64,000 nt of DNA. It comes from Chloroflexota bacterium. Its GTDB lineage: Bacteria > Chloroflexota > Anaerolineae > UBA4142 > SHND01. The DNA lies in contig JAKOPZ010000296.1 in assembly GCA_029778615.1 (NCBI GenBank), positions 1 through 64,000 of the forward strand, in the 5' to 3' direction. This document shows positions 39,453-48,276 of this stretch, piece by piece (the first letter of the stretch is position 1; the number at the start of each line of letters is the position of its first letter). The translations under genes and the position numbers were made by a program. The notes under the pieces are model-generated. The model worked only from the letters and a program-made list of their open reading frames with translations. It had not been told where the DNA came from and made no database searches.

Positions 39453-41066
39453 ATGGTGGACCTTCGTTCGCGTTATTTTTTTATTTTCTGGACACTGCTC
39501 GCGCTCGTCGTCTTGTGGCAGTACGCGCCCGCACAACGTAAACTCGACGCCGACGCGAGTTTCATGTTGTACGCGGGACAGCAAATTTTGCGCGGGCACG
39601 CGCCCTACGTCGGCGTGGCGATTGTGAAATTGCCCGTCTCGCCGCTCGTCGCCGCGCTCGGGATTGCGAGCGGACGCGCATTCGGGCTTGACGATATTCT
39701 CGCGGGGCGCATTGCGTTTTGGTTGTGCGCGGGCATCGCGGTCGGCGCGGCGTATCTTGTAGGCGCGGCATTGGCGCACGAGCTGACAGGTTTCCAAAAC
39801 CACGCGCTGTCCTTGACGAATCGTTCCGTGCCCCGCGAACGCGAAACAAACGCAACCGCATCCAAAACCGCTCGCCTCTGGGCATTCTTGTATGGCAGCG
39901 CGAGCGCCGCGTTTTTTTTGTCCTTTCAAACGCTCGGCATTCAGGTTGCCGAAGGACCGGAAGCGAAACTGCCGATGGTATGCGCCGGAATGCTGTGCCT
40001 TGTTTTGCTCGCGCGCGAAAAATTTTTTTGGGCGGGCGTGGCGGGCGTCATCGCGTTTATGGCGTGGCAGCCCGGTCTCGTGTTTGTTGCCGCCGCGTTG
40101 GGCTGCGCGTTCGTGGTCACGGAACGAAAACGCGCAGTGCCGGCAGCGTTGTCCGGAATCGCGCTGCCTCTGTTGCTCGTTGGCGCGTATCTTGTCGCGA
40201 ACGGCGCGCTCGGTTCCATGTTCCGCCAAGCGTTCGGCGCGAACGCAAATTATTTTGAAGAGAAAAAAGTCGCGGTAGGCATCCTCAGCACCGTCGTTGC
40301 GAACGCGAGCAAGGTGTGGAGTGTGTCGCTCGAATGTTCCGCGACCGAAGTGCCCTTTGTGTATTTGGGCTATGCGGGAATGCTCGGCGGCGCGCTGTTT
40401 CTCGCGTACCGTTTGTGGAAAACGCGCGACACAAAATTGTTTCTCGCCGCGTTTCCGTTACTCTTGAGTGGTGCGGGCTTGTTTGGTTTTTCGCTGCTCG
40501 ATTTACAAAAGTGTTCGGATTTTGTTCCGCTGATTCCGTATCTCGCGTTGGGCGCCGCCGCGTTTTTTATTTTCCTCATTTACCTTGTATCTGTTTTTCT
40601 CGCGCACCGCGCGCCTCTCGGTTTCGCACTTGGCGTTTTCCTGATTCTGGTCATTTTATTTTTCGGCGCGCGAGACGCGTTCACACAGCCACCCCAAAAC
40701 GGAATCGCGCAGCAGCGCGCGTTGGCGCAAGAGCTTGCCGCACAGCTCGCGCCGCAGGACCGCGTTCAGCAATTCGGCGACGCGTTTTTCTTGATTGACA
40801 CACAGCGCGAGAATGCCACGCGCTTTGTCCATCTCGGCGAAAAACAAGGACTCGGCATTCTAACGGCAGAAGGCGTGAGCATGGAAGATTTGGTGGCGCA
40901 GCTGCGCGCCGCGAATCCGCGCGTGATTACACTCAGTCGCGCCAAGACCAAAGGCTGGGCGAAACCGTTGTATGATTGGATTGAAATGAATTACACGCTG
41001 GGCGCTTCGTACAATGCGTCGGAAGGCGGCACCCTAAAAGAGACGGATATATGGTGGCGCAAGTAA
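39453..41066 (+). CDS. GT-C membrane glycosyltransferase (paralogue 2)
   Basis: The 537-residue protein has the set's motifs: LDADASFMLYAGQQILRGHAPY, VKLPVSP, IAFMAWQPG, and the tail ELAAQLAPQDRVQQFGDAF with REN and GEKQGLGIL. Compared with its relatives it carries extra residues at about 112-140 (TGFQNHALSLTNRSVPRERE, then TNATASKT). That stretch includes the repeat-derived TGACAGGTTTCCAAA. The insertion lies in a loop and keeps the frame. It overlaps the next gene by 16 bp. Confidence 0.7.
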   Translation: MVDLRSRYFFIFWTLLALVVLWQYAPAQRKLDADASFMLYAGQQILRGHAPYVGVAIVKLPVSPLVAALGIASGRAFGLDDILAGRIAFWLCAGIAVGAAYLVGAALAHELTGFQNHALSLTNRSVPRERETNATASKTARLWAFLYGSASAAFFLSFQTLGIQVAEGPEAKLPMVCAGMLCLVLLAREKFFWAGVAGVIAFMAWQPGLVFVAAALGCAFVVTERKRAVPAALSGIALPLLLVGAYLVANGALGSMFRQAFGANANYFEEKKVAVGILSTVVANASKVWSVSLECSATEVPFVYLGYAGMLGGALFLAYRLWKTRDTKLFLAAFPLLLSGAGLFGFSLLDLQKCSDFVPLIPYLALGAAAFFIFLIYLVSVFLAHRAPLGFALGVFLILVILFFGARDAFTQPPQNGIAQQRALAQELAAQLAPQDRVQQFGDAFFLIDTQRENATRFVHLGEKQGLGILTAEGVSMEDLVAQLRAANPRVITLSRAKTKGWAKPLYDWIEMNYTLGASYNASEGGTLKETDIWWRK

Positions 41067-42631
41067 ATTCGCTGTCGCACCCAACACGAAAACGCATCGC
41101 GCTGCTGCTCGTCGCGCTGGCGTTCCTGCTCGCGTTCGCGTGGTTGAGTTTGCGCTATGACCCGTGGAATCGCAAACTGCGCGCCGACCCGAGTATCATG
41201 TTGTACGTGGGGCAGCAAATTTTGCGCGGCAATCCGCCCTATGCGACGGTGACGATTGTGAAGACACCGATGGCGGGATTTTTGGCGGCAGGCGCGGTGG
41301 CGGTGGGACGCGCGGTCGGATGGAGCGATGTGCTCGCCTCGCGCTTGGGTTTTATTCTGCTCGGCGGCGCGTTGATTGCAGTGACATTTTTGTACGGCAG
41401 GCAGATGTGGGGATGGCGCGCGGGAATTTTTTCCGCGTTGGTGTTGTTGGGCTTGAACAACATCAATCAGCTCGTCGCCGAAGGTCCGTCCCCCAAAGTG
41501 CCGTTCATTTTGTTTGGCGCGGCGGCATTGTGGTTCATCACGCGGCGCGCGTGGTTCGCGGCGGGCGTCTGCGCCGCGCTCGCCTTTATGACATGGCAGC
41601 CGGGACTCGCGTTCGTTGGGGCGACACTGCTCGCGATTTTTTTACTGCCGCGTCAAGAATGGCGACGCGCGTTTTTGTTGGCGCTCGCGGGCATCGCCGC
41701 GCCGCTGCTTGTGCTTGCGTATTATTTTGCTGTGAATGATGCGCTCGCGCCCGCGCTGCGGCAGACGTTTGGCGCGACGGCGAATTATTTCGGGGCAGCC
41801 AAGGCAAGTCGCAATTTCATCAGCGTCATCGGCGAAAACCTCAACACGCTCGCCCAAGTGACACCCGGTTGTTTTGACCGGGAAGAATTGTTTTTACCGC
41901 TCGCGTTTGTGGGTTGGCTCGTTTGGCTCGGCGCGGCACTCGTGCGAGCGCGGCGCGGCGACCGGAAATTTTTCCGCGTGAGCGTGCCGCTTCTTTTGGC
42001 GTTCGGCGCGCTCGGCGCATTTTCGCTGATTGATTTTCAAAGCTGCGCGGACCTCGTGCCGTTTTTTCCGTTCCTCGCGTTAGGCGGCGGCTGGCTGCTC
42101 GCGTGCAGTACCCGCGCGTTGGAAAACTTTTTCGCGGCGCGCGGCGCGAATCAAAAATGGCTTGGGCGCGCGTTCGTCGGATTGCTCGCGGCTGTGGTAT
42201 TCTTGTACGGCATTTGGGACGTACTGAATGTGCGCCGCGTGAACGCGCTGCGCGCACAGCAAGACATGGCGGCAAAAATCGAAACGTACCTCGCGCCCCA
42301 CGACAGCATTCAAGAATTCGGCGACGCGGTGGTGCTGGTTTTTTTGCATCGTGAAAACGCGCTCTCGTTCATTCATCTTGGCGACAAACAGGGACAGGGC
42401 ATTTTGCGCGCTGAAGGATTAACACCCGAAGGATTGACCGCGCGTTTGGCGCAAGCGCATCCGCGCGTCATTATTCTCAGCCGCGCCAAAGAACGCGATT
42501 GGGCAGCCCCTTTGTACGAATGGATTGAAACAAATTATATGCTCAAGGAATCGTTTGCGAATCAAGAAGGCGGTACGACGCAAGGCACCGACGTGTACAT
42601 TCCCCGCGCATTCTCCCTCACCGCGCCATGA
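41051..42631 (+). CDS. GT-C membrane glycosyltransferase (paralogue 3)
   Basis: The 526-residue protein is the closest relative of paralogue 2. It has LRADPSIMLYVGQQILRGNPPY, VKTPMAG, LAFMTWQPG and a C-terminal domain with YLAPHDSIQEFGDAVVLVFLHRENA, GDKQGQGILRAEG and RVIILSRAKERDW. The tandem position and 16-bp overlap indicate recent duplication. It lacks the loop insert of paralogue 2. It is expected to face the extracytoplasmic side with its soluble tail. Confidence 0.7.
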   Translation: MVAQVNSLSHPTRKRIALLLVALAFLLAFAWLSLRYDPWNRKLRADPSIMLYVGQQILRGNPPYATVTIVKTPMAGFLAAGAVAVGRAVGWSDVLASRLGFILLGGALIAVTFLYGRQMWGWRAGIFSALVLLGLNNINQLVAEGPSPKVPFILFGAAALWFITRRAWFAAGVCAALAFMTWQPGLAFVGATLLAIFLLPRQEWRRAFLLALAGIAAPLLVLAYYFAVNDALAPALRQTFGATANYFGAAKASRNFISVIGENLNTLAQVTPGCFDREELFLPLAFVGWLVWLGAALVRARRGDRKFFRVSVPLLLAFGALGAFSLIDFQSCADLVPFFPFLALGGGWLLACSTRALENFFAARGANQKWLGRAFVGLLAAVVFLYGIWDVLNVRRVNALRAQQDMAAKIETYLAPHDSIQEFGDAVVLVFLHRENALSFIHLGDKQGQGILRAEGLTPEGLTARLAQAHPRVIILSRAKERDWAAPLYEWIETNYMLKESFANQEGGTTQGTDVYIPRAFSLTAP

Positions 42632-44670
42632 ATTTTTTCAAATCACGCGCTGCCGTCTGGCTCGCGCTGCTGCTCATTTTGTGGACGGCGCTCGCACTGC
42701 GTCTCTATGCGCTCGGCAGCGCGAGTTTGTGGGACGGCGAAATTTTTACACTGCTGTTCACGCGTTACGATTGGAGTATTTTTTTCCAGAGCGTCAGCAC
42801 GTTCAGCGCGCATCCGCCGTTATGGTTCGCCATAACCAAACTCACCATCGGCGACGCGTGGAATGAAACGCTCTTGCGGCTCCCCGCCGCGTTCGCGGGC
42901 GTGCTCTCGGTGCCCGCGCTGTACATTTTGGGCAAACGTTTTTTCGATACGCGTGTGGCGCTGCTGGGCGCGGCATTGTTGGCATGTTCGCCGCTCGACG
43001 TGATTTTTTCACAGAACGCGCGCAACTATGCGCTGTTTGTTTTTCTCGTCATTCTGCTCATTTACGGCGCGCGGCGCGGGATTGACGCGCAGCCGCTTTC
43101 AACCCGCGCGGAATTGGAACGGTACGCGCTGCCCTGGCATCGCCGTCTGTCGTTTGAAATATATCGCGCGCGTTGGTGGCTGCTGTACGTCGGCGCGGCG
43201 ATTGCAGGGTTGTACACGCATTATTTGTTTGTCCTGCCGCTCGCGGGAACAGCCCTGGCAGCGGCAATCAAATTGGCGCGTGAGGCGTTTTCACAAACGA
43301 GCGACTGGAGAAAAGTGCGCGCGTGGCAGCACGTTTCGTTCCTCAGCATCCGCGCGTTTTTGATTGCGAATGTGATGATTGTGGTGTTGTACGCGCCGTG
43401 GCTGCCGACCGTGCGCTCTGCGTTTCTCGACCGCCAGCTCACACGCGAAGCCGCGAATGAAGAAAACGCCGAACCGCTGACCTTGGATGACGCGCCGCGT
43501 TTGTTAAAAGATTTCAGCGGCACAGGTTCGTGGGGGCTTTATTTGTTTTCTGCGCTCGCCGTTGTCGGCATCGCCGCCGCGTGGTGGCAAGGCGCGCGCG
43601 TGCCCAAGAAACGCGATGCGCTGTTTTGGTTCGGCATCGCGGTATTGCTGCCGCTCTTGTTTATGCTTTTGCTCGCGCCGCGCCGTTTGCCCGCGAAATA
43701 TTTGATTTATGTACTGCCCGCGTTTTTGATGTTTGTGGGGAACGGCGTCGTCGGGATTGCGGATTTGGCAGACAGCCGTTTTTTGACATCAAAGCCGCGC
43801 GCGCTGGCAATCTCGCTCGCGCTGCTCGCGCTGTTGCTCGCGGCTTCCCTCCCGAACATGCCGTATTGGTTTGGACGCCAAACCGTGTTCACGGGCAAAG
43901 GTTGGCAAGTGGTGGACGAGTGGCGTCCGTGGCGCGATGTGGCGACAAGTATTGTTTCGCGCGCGCAGCCCGGCGATATGATTTTGTTTCCAAGCGAAGC
44001 GCGCGCGCTCACCGCGCGTTCCGTCGTCCCGTATTTTGACGTCGCCTTGCAGCAAAAGTGGGTCACTGCGCCGCCATCGGGACATGTGTGGTGGGTGAGC
44101 GAACAAGCGGATGCGCCCGCGTCGAATGCGTCTACGTTGCGCGAGGAAAAGAAATTCGATTCGATTGTGGTGCAGGAATTGCAGCATGCCGCGCCGCAAC
44201 CGTTTGCGCTGCCGAACGCGAGCTTTGAAAATGAATTTGAGGGTTGGGGAAAATCCACCGACCGCGCAATTTGGACGATTGATACCAAAACAGTTTTCGA
44301 TGGCGCGCGCGCGCTGCAAGTGACCGTACGCGAACCGCGCTATACGGCAGTGCGTTCCGCCGAATTTCCGGTCATGCCGGGCAAACTGTACCGCGTCACC
44401 GCGAATGTAAAAAATGCGACCATCGGTTTCTACACGGCATCGCCGCAATTGTTTGTAAATTTCTATGCGCCCGGCAACAGCGCGCCCAAACGCACCCGAC
44501 TCGCCACCGTTTTGCCGAGTGACAAAACGGGTTGGGTGCTAATGGTGGAAGAAGGCATTGTCCCCGAAGACGCGCAGACCGCGCGTATCGAGTTCGGCTT
44601 TCGCGAATACGCGCTCCAGTTCGCCCCGACCAGTTGGGTTGACAATGTGCAAGTGTGGCTGGAGAAATAG
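42628..44670 (+). CDS. GT39-like glycosyltransferase with C-terminal beta-sandwich
   Basis: The 680-residue protein has a GT-C core (about 1-430) with SASLWDGEIFTLLF (catalytic DxE) and SAHPPLWFAITKL. Then come LRLPAAFAGVLSVPALY, SPLDVIFSQNARNYALF and RRLPAKYLIYVLPAFL. Residues about 530-680 form a carbohydrate-binding-module-like sandwich (NASFENEFEGW, FDGARALQVTVRE, TSWVDNVQVW). A GT-C enzyme with an outward glycan-binding domain may hold the growing chain. Its ATG overlaps the previous stop (ATGA). Confidence 0.8.
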   Translation: MNFFKSRAAVWLALLLILWTALALRLYALGSASLWDGEIFTLLFTRYDWSIFFQSVSTFSAHPPLWFAITKLTIGDAWNETLLRLPAAFAGVLSVPALYILGKRFFDTRVALLGAALLACSPLDVIFSQNARNYALFVFLVILLIYGARRGIDAQPLSTRAELERYALPWHRRLSFEIYRARWWLLYVGAAIAGLYTHYLFVLPLAGTALAAAIKLAREAFSQTSDWRKVRAWQHVSFLSIRAFLIANVMIVVLYAPWLPTVRSAFLDRQLTREAANEENAEPLTLDDAPRLLKDFSGTGSWGLYLFSALAVVGIAAAWWQGARVPKKRDALFWFGIAVLLPLLFMLLLAPRRLPAKYLIYVLPAFLMFVGNGVVGIADLADSRFLTSKPRALAISLALLALLLAASLPNMPYWFGRQTVFTGKGWQVVDEWRPWRDVATSIVSRAQPGDMILFPSEARALTARSVVPYFDVALQQKWVTAPPSGHVWWVSEQADAPASNASTLREEKKFDSIVVQELQHAAPQPFALPNASFENEFEGWGKSTDRAIWTIDTKTVFDGARALQVTVREPRYTAVRSAEFPVMPGKLYRVTANVKNATIGFYTASPQLFVNFYAPGNSAPKRTRLATVLPSDKTGWVLMVEEGIVPEDAQTARIEFGFREYALQFAPTSWVDNVQVWLEK

Positions 44671-44683
44671 CGCGCTGAATTTG

Positions 44684-44692
44684 TGATAGAAT
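44684..44692 (+). promoter_or_regulatory. Extended -10 promoter for the toxin-antitoxin pair
   Basis: TGA-TAGAAT stands 18 nt before the antitoxin ATG. The ribosome site CGGAGG (44701-44706) lies 4 nt before the ATG. Confidence 0.5.
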
Positions 44693-44710
44693 CATTTGCA
44701 CGGAGGCATA

Positions 44711-44986
44711 ATGGAGAACGTCGTAAAACTTTCGCGCGACGGTCAAGTCAAGTTGTCGCCTGCATTACGTCGCGTCTTGGGCTTGCGTGACGGAGAATAT
44801 CTTCACGTCCAAGTCGTCGGACACAGTTTGATTTTGACGCCTCAAAAACTGATTGACCAAGACCAAGCATATTTTTGGAGCGAAGAATGGCAAGCGGCAG
44901 AACGCGCGGCGCAAGAAGATATTGACGCGGGACGTGTTGTAACATTTGGCGATGTGGATGAGCTCGTGCGTGACCTAAATTCATGA
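44711..44986 (+). CDS. AbrB/MazE-type antitoxin
   Basis: The 91-residue protein opens with a swapped-hairpin AbrB domain: VVKLSRDGQVKLSPALRRVLGLRDGEYLHVQV (residues 4-35, given in overlapping order as VVKLSRDGQVKLSP then ALRRVLGLRDGEY). An acidic helical C-terminus follows (EEWQAAERAAQEDIDAGRV; DVDELVRDL), typical of antitoxins that bind a RelE/ParE toxin. ATG 44711 is fixed by CGGAGG. It starts its own transcript inside the glycan locus, which separates two runs of GT-C genes. Confidence 0.85.
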   Translation: MENVVKLSRDGQVKLSPALRRVLGLRDGEYLHVQVVGHSLILTPQKLIDQDQAYFWSEEWQAAERAAQEDIDAGRVVTFGDVDELVRDLNS

Positions 44987-44993
44987 ACTGTGT

Positions 44994-45254
44994 ATGAATC
45001 TTCGACGCACCGAGCGATTCAAAATTGCTTTCCAAACGTTGGCGCCCCAAGACCGCAAACGCGTCGAAAAAGCATTGCGCTTGATGGTTACAGATTTGCG
45101 ACATCCCAGTTTGCGCGTAAAAAAAATCAAGGGTACACGCGACATTTTTGAAGCGCGCGCCAGTCGTTCGATTCGAATTACATTTCAAATGGAAACGGAT
45201 GCCTTGTTACTTCGTAACGTGGGCGCGCATGACGCAACACTGAAAAACCCCTAA
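44994..45254 (+). CDS. RelE/ParE-family toxin
   Basis: The 86-residue protein has ERFKIAFQTLAPQDRKRVEKALRLM, then HPSLRVKKIKG, IFEARASRSIRITFQ and NVGAHD. This is the RelE/YafQ fold pattern, with a basic centre and a C-terminal His-Asp. It would act as a ribosome-dependent mRNA interferase or gyrase inhibitor; the RelE-like side is favoured by the RxxRITF strand. The gene begins 7 bp after the antitoxin stop and is followed by a terminator, a standard type II module. Confidence 0.85.
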   Translation: MNLRRTERFKIAFQTLAPQDRKRVEKALRLMVTDLRHPSLRVKKIKGTRDIFEARASRSIRITFQMETDALLLRNVGAHDATLKNP

Positions 45255-45259
45255 GTAGA

Positions 45260-45286
45260 AGGGACGCCGCGATGGCGTCCCTTTTT
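45260..45286. terminator. Terminator between convergent genes
   Basis: AGGGACGCC (45260-45268) pairs with GGCGTCCCT (45274-45282) around a five-base loop, then a short T run. It ends the toxin transcript; the right end touches the stop codon of the convergent PhoD-like gene. Confidence 0.85.
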
Positions 45287-46607
45287 ATTTGACCGTGTAT
45301 GAGATTTTGGTTTGCCCTTGCGAATCTTTGACCAGCAATTCTACGCGGTCGGGATACACCTCAATCAGCGCGTAACCGTTGCACGGCGCGCCGCTCGCGT
45401 CCCCATATTCGCCCACACTCCATTTGCCCACATTGCCGGTTTGTTCGGTGAGACAGCGTTTGTCGAAACCGTCGTTCGCCGTCGGCGCGACGAGTTCGGG
45501 CAAACCGGAATTCGTGCCGTCGTCAATCCCGCCGGCGTGCAAATCACCCGACAAGACAATCACATTCGCGATTTTATTGTCGCGGATAAAATCCAAAATC
45601 AATTTGCGTTCACCCGGATACGCGCCCCAGCCGTCATTCACTTTGGTCGTCGGATTGAAAATTACGGGCGACAAAATAAATTTCCATCTCGCGCGCGAAT
45701 TTTTCAAACCGTTCAGTAACCACTCGCGCTGTCCCTGCGCGCCCAAATGGTCGCCGTCGAGCATCGAGGTCGTCGTATCTTTCGGGATGTGCGGGTCGCG
45801 TTGACTGCGCGAATCGAGAATGAAAAAATCCGCGTCGCCGTAGGCAAAGGATTGCCAATCGCCAAATTGCGAAACGGGATACAACGGAAAATATTCTTGC
45901 AACGCGCGCAGCGAGTCGGCTTTGTTTTTGTAGGTCTTGTCCGCGTTGTTGTCGCCAAAATCGTGGTCATCCCAAAAGTGAATGAGCGAAAATTTTCGCT
46001 GAATTAAATTCACAAAATCTTCCATGCCCTGCGCGGGCGTATAGATTTCGCGAAACATTTCGCGCTTGTCGTCCAACGTCGTCGGATTGCGATGGTCCAT
46101 ATCGCCGCCGAGAATCACGAACGCGGGATTTTCTTGCGCTGCCGTTTTGAATGTATCCACATTCTGTGAAATTTTCGAGACCGTGCGAAAATCGGTGAGG
46201 ACAACAAAACGAAACGGCGCCGCGTCGCCGCGCGGCGCGAATGTTTGAAACTGCGGGTACGGCGGCGCGAGCTGCGGCACATTGTCCACGCGCACGTTGT
46301 AGAAATATGTGGTTTGCGGCGCAAGGTTGGGAATTTGTACAATCGTGGTAAAATCGCTGCTTGCGTCCGTCGTTTGTGCCGCGCTCAATTTGGCGTCGCG
46401 CAAATTCGCGTCGGGGCTGTATTCCATTTGCACCTGCGCGGCTTGGGTGGTGCGCACCCAAAGGTTTGCGGATGTGTCCGTAACGCCGCCGGCAAGCGGT
46501 CCTTGCGCGATGGCAGCATTACTCGTTGACGGGTTGCCGTTCGCGGTTTGACATGCCACCAGCGCGCCCACGCAAACGACAACGCACAGAAATTTGGTAA
46601 ATTGCAT
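45285..46607 (-). CDS. PhoD-like alkaline phosphatase/phosphodiesterase lipoprotein
   Basis: The 440-residue protein has a signal peptide with lipobox LVAC. An N-terminal fibronectin-like domain (about 33-125; GPLAGGVTDTSANLWVRT) is followed by a metallophosphatase core with VVLTDFR, VILGGDMDHRN, HFWDDHDFGDNN and VVLSGDLHAGG. This is the PhoD family, which releases phosphate from phosphodiesters, including cell-surface polymers, outside the cell. It stands alone on the minus strand, divergent from GT-C paralogue 4. ATG 46607 fits a -10 box that ends 9 nt upstream; the frame also extends to a TTG at 46616. Confidence 0.85.
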   Translation of the reverse strand: MQFTKFLCVVVCVGALVACQTANGNPSTSNAAIAQGPLAGGVTDTSANLWVRTTQAAQVQMEYSPDANLRDAKLSAAQTTDASSDFTTIVQIPNLAPQTTYFYNVRVDNVPQLAPPYPQFQTFAPRGDAAPFRFVVLTDFRTVSKISQNVDTFKTAAQENPAFVILGGDMDHRNPTTLDDKREMFREIYTPAQGMEDFVNLIQRKFSLIHFWDDHDFGDNNADKTYKNKADSLRALQEYFPLYPVSQFGDWQSFAYGDADFFILDSRSQRDPHIPKDTTTSMLDGDHLGAQGQREWLLNGLKNSRARWKFILSPVIFNPTTKVNDGWGAYPGERKLILDFIRDNKIANVIVLSGDLHAGGIDDGTNSGLPELVAPTANDGFDKRCLTEQTGNVGKWSVGEYGDASGAPCNGYALIEVYPDRVELLVKDSQGQTKISYTVK

Positions 46608-46615
46608 TACTCGCA

Positions 46616-46623
46616 ATTATAAC
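46616..46623. promoter_or_regulatory. Shared divergent -10 region
   Basis: The sequence ATTATAAC contains TATAAT on the minus strand (46621-46616) and TATAAC on the plus strand (46618-46623). It lies 9 nt before the PhoD-like ATG on one side and 10 nt before the GTG at 46633 on the other. Both transcripts would be leaderless or nearly so and would compete for polymerase. Confidence 0.5.
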
Positions 46624-46632
46624 TGTTCTATT

Positions 46633-48267
46633 GTGACCGCCGAAATAAAATCCCTCGCCCGGAGCCCCGCCGCCGCCCGTTTTCAAGACCTCCGCATCTT
46701 GCTCGTACGCTACGCTGACGTGTTGTGGATGATTGCGCTGGCGCTTTTTGCTGCCGCGTATTCCCTCCAGTACGATATTTTGCGTCAGCCGATTCCGCAC
46801 GACACGACTTTTCACATTTACGCCGCGCAGCAAATGTTGGAGGGACATCCGATTTACCGCGACGTGGCAATCATCAAAGCGCCGCTTGCGGATTTTGCCA
46901 GCGCGTTCGCGATTTTGGTGGCGCGCGCGATTCACATTTCCGACATTATGGGCACGCGGCTCATGTCGCTCGCCGTGGTCACCGCGACGGTAAGCGCGAC
47001 GTATCTCGCGGGACGCGTGTTGTTTCGCTCGCGCGCAGTCGGGCTGCTCGCCGGCATTGTGATGGCGAGTTGGAACTTTTACGGGATGCGCGCGGTGACG
47101 GGTCCCGAACCCAAAGCGTTCGTCATTTTGTTTGCGCTTTTGGCGCTGACCGCGCTCGCGCAAAAACGTTGGGGCTGGGCGGGCGCGTGCGCGGCGTTGA
47201 GCGCGCTCGCATGGCAGCCCGCGCTGATGGTGCAAGCGATTGTGATGTTGTTCGCCTTGACTGCGCCGTGGCTGGAAACGCATCGCGCGCCCCGCGCCGA
47301 ACCGGTACGCGCGGCATTGAAAAATAATCTGCGCGCCGTGCTCGGTTTTGCCGTACCGTTTGCGTTCGTGCTGTGGTATCTGGCAGTCAACAGTGCGCTG
47401 CTCGCCGCGTTCAATGCCACCATCGGCGCGAACATTTTTCATTTCAACAACAATCAAGCGCGCGTGCCGCTGCTGCAAACGGTGGATGAAAATCTCGCCG
47501 AAATTATTTATGATGGCTCGCTGTATTGTTTTTCGTACAATGAAGGTTGGTTGATTGGCGCGGGCGCGCTCGGCTTGGGCGGAATGGCTGCGGCGCTGTT
47601 TGTGAACGCGGCGCGTAAAAATCAATCCCCGCTCAATCTGGACACCACGCCGCTGCTTTTATACACCGCCGGTTTCGCCGCGTTCACATTGATTGATTTC
47701 GATTTTTGTCCCGACCTCATTCCCATGTTTCCCGCGCTCGCGCTCGGCGTGGGCTGGCTCGCGGTCATGCTTACGCGCGGCATCGTCGCCGCCGTATCGC
47801 GCGTTTCCGCTGTGGACAACGCGCCGCGCGCACAGTGGATGATTCTCTCTTTTATCGCGCTCTTGCTTGTCGCGCTCTACGGATTCGACGCGTGGGGCTA
47901 TCAGGTAACGGGTGTCTCTTTTCTTGACCAATTGCAAGTGGCGCAAACGGCAGAAAAATATCTGGAACCCGAAGACCGCGTGTTATCCTTTGGCAACACG
48001 ATTGTGCAGATTGAATTGCATCGCCCGAACGCGTCGAAAATTTTGCATCTCGGTTCCAAATCGGGCTTGGGCGTGCTCGCGTCGGAACCCGGGGGCTTTC
48101 AAGGACTGTTGGATACGCTCGACCAAAATCCGCCCAAAATGATTGTTCTCGCGCGCGAAACGAAACCCGAATGGACCGCGCCGTTTTATGTGTGGCTCGA
48201 CAAACGCTACAAACAAATCGAATATTCGAGTCGCGCCAATATGCGTATTTTGATTTTGAAACCATAG
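46633..48267 (+). CDS. GT-C membrane glycosyltransferase (paralogue 4)
   Basis: About 544 residues with the set's motifs: LRQPIPHDTTFHIYAAQQMLEGHPIY, IKAPLAD, LSALAWQPA, and the tail EKYLEPEDRVLSFGNTIVQIELHR with GSKSGLGVL and KMIVLARE. GTG 46633 is proposed from the -10 box placement; the reading frame is open further upstream into the divergent gene. The long gap from paralogue 3 is filled by the GT39/CBM gene, the toxin-antitoxin pair and PhoD. Confidence 0.7.
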   Translation: MTAEIKSLARSPAAARFQDLRILLVRYADVLWMIALALFAAAYSLQYDILRQPIPHDTTFHIYAAQQMLEGHPIYRDVAIIKAPLADFASAFAILVARAIHISDIMGTRLMSLAVVTATVSATYLAGRVLFRSRAVGLLAGIVMASWNFYGMRAVTGPEPKAFVILFALLALTALAQKRWGWAGACAALSALAWQPALMVQAIVMLFALTAPWLETHRAPRAEPVRAALKNNLRAVLGFAVPFAFVLWYLAVNSALLAAFNATIGANIFHFNNNQARVPLLQTVDENLAEIIYDGSLYCFSYNEGWLIGAGALGLGGMAAALFVNAARKNQSPLNLDTTPLLLYTAGFAAFTLIDFDFCPDLIPMFPALALGVGWLAVMLTRGIVAAVSRVSAVDNAPRAQWMILSFIALLLVALYGFDAWGYQVTGVSFLDQLQVAQTAEKYLEPEDRVLSFGNTIVQIELHRPNASKILHLGSKSGLGVLASEPGGFQGLLDTLDQNPPKMIVLARETKPEWTAPFYVWLDKRYKQIEYSSRANMRILILKP

Positions 48268-48276
48268 GAATCCATC

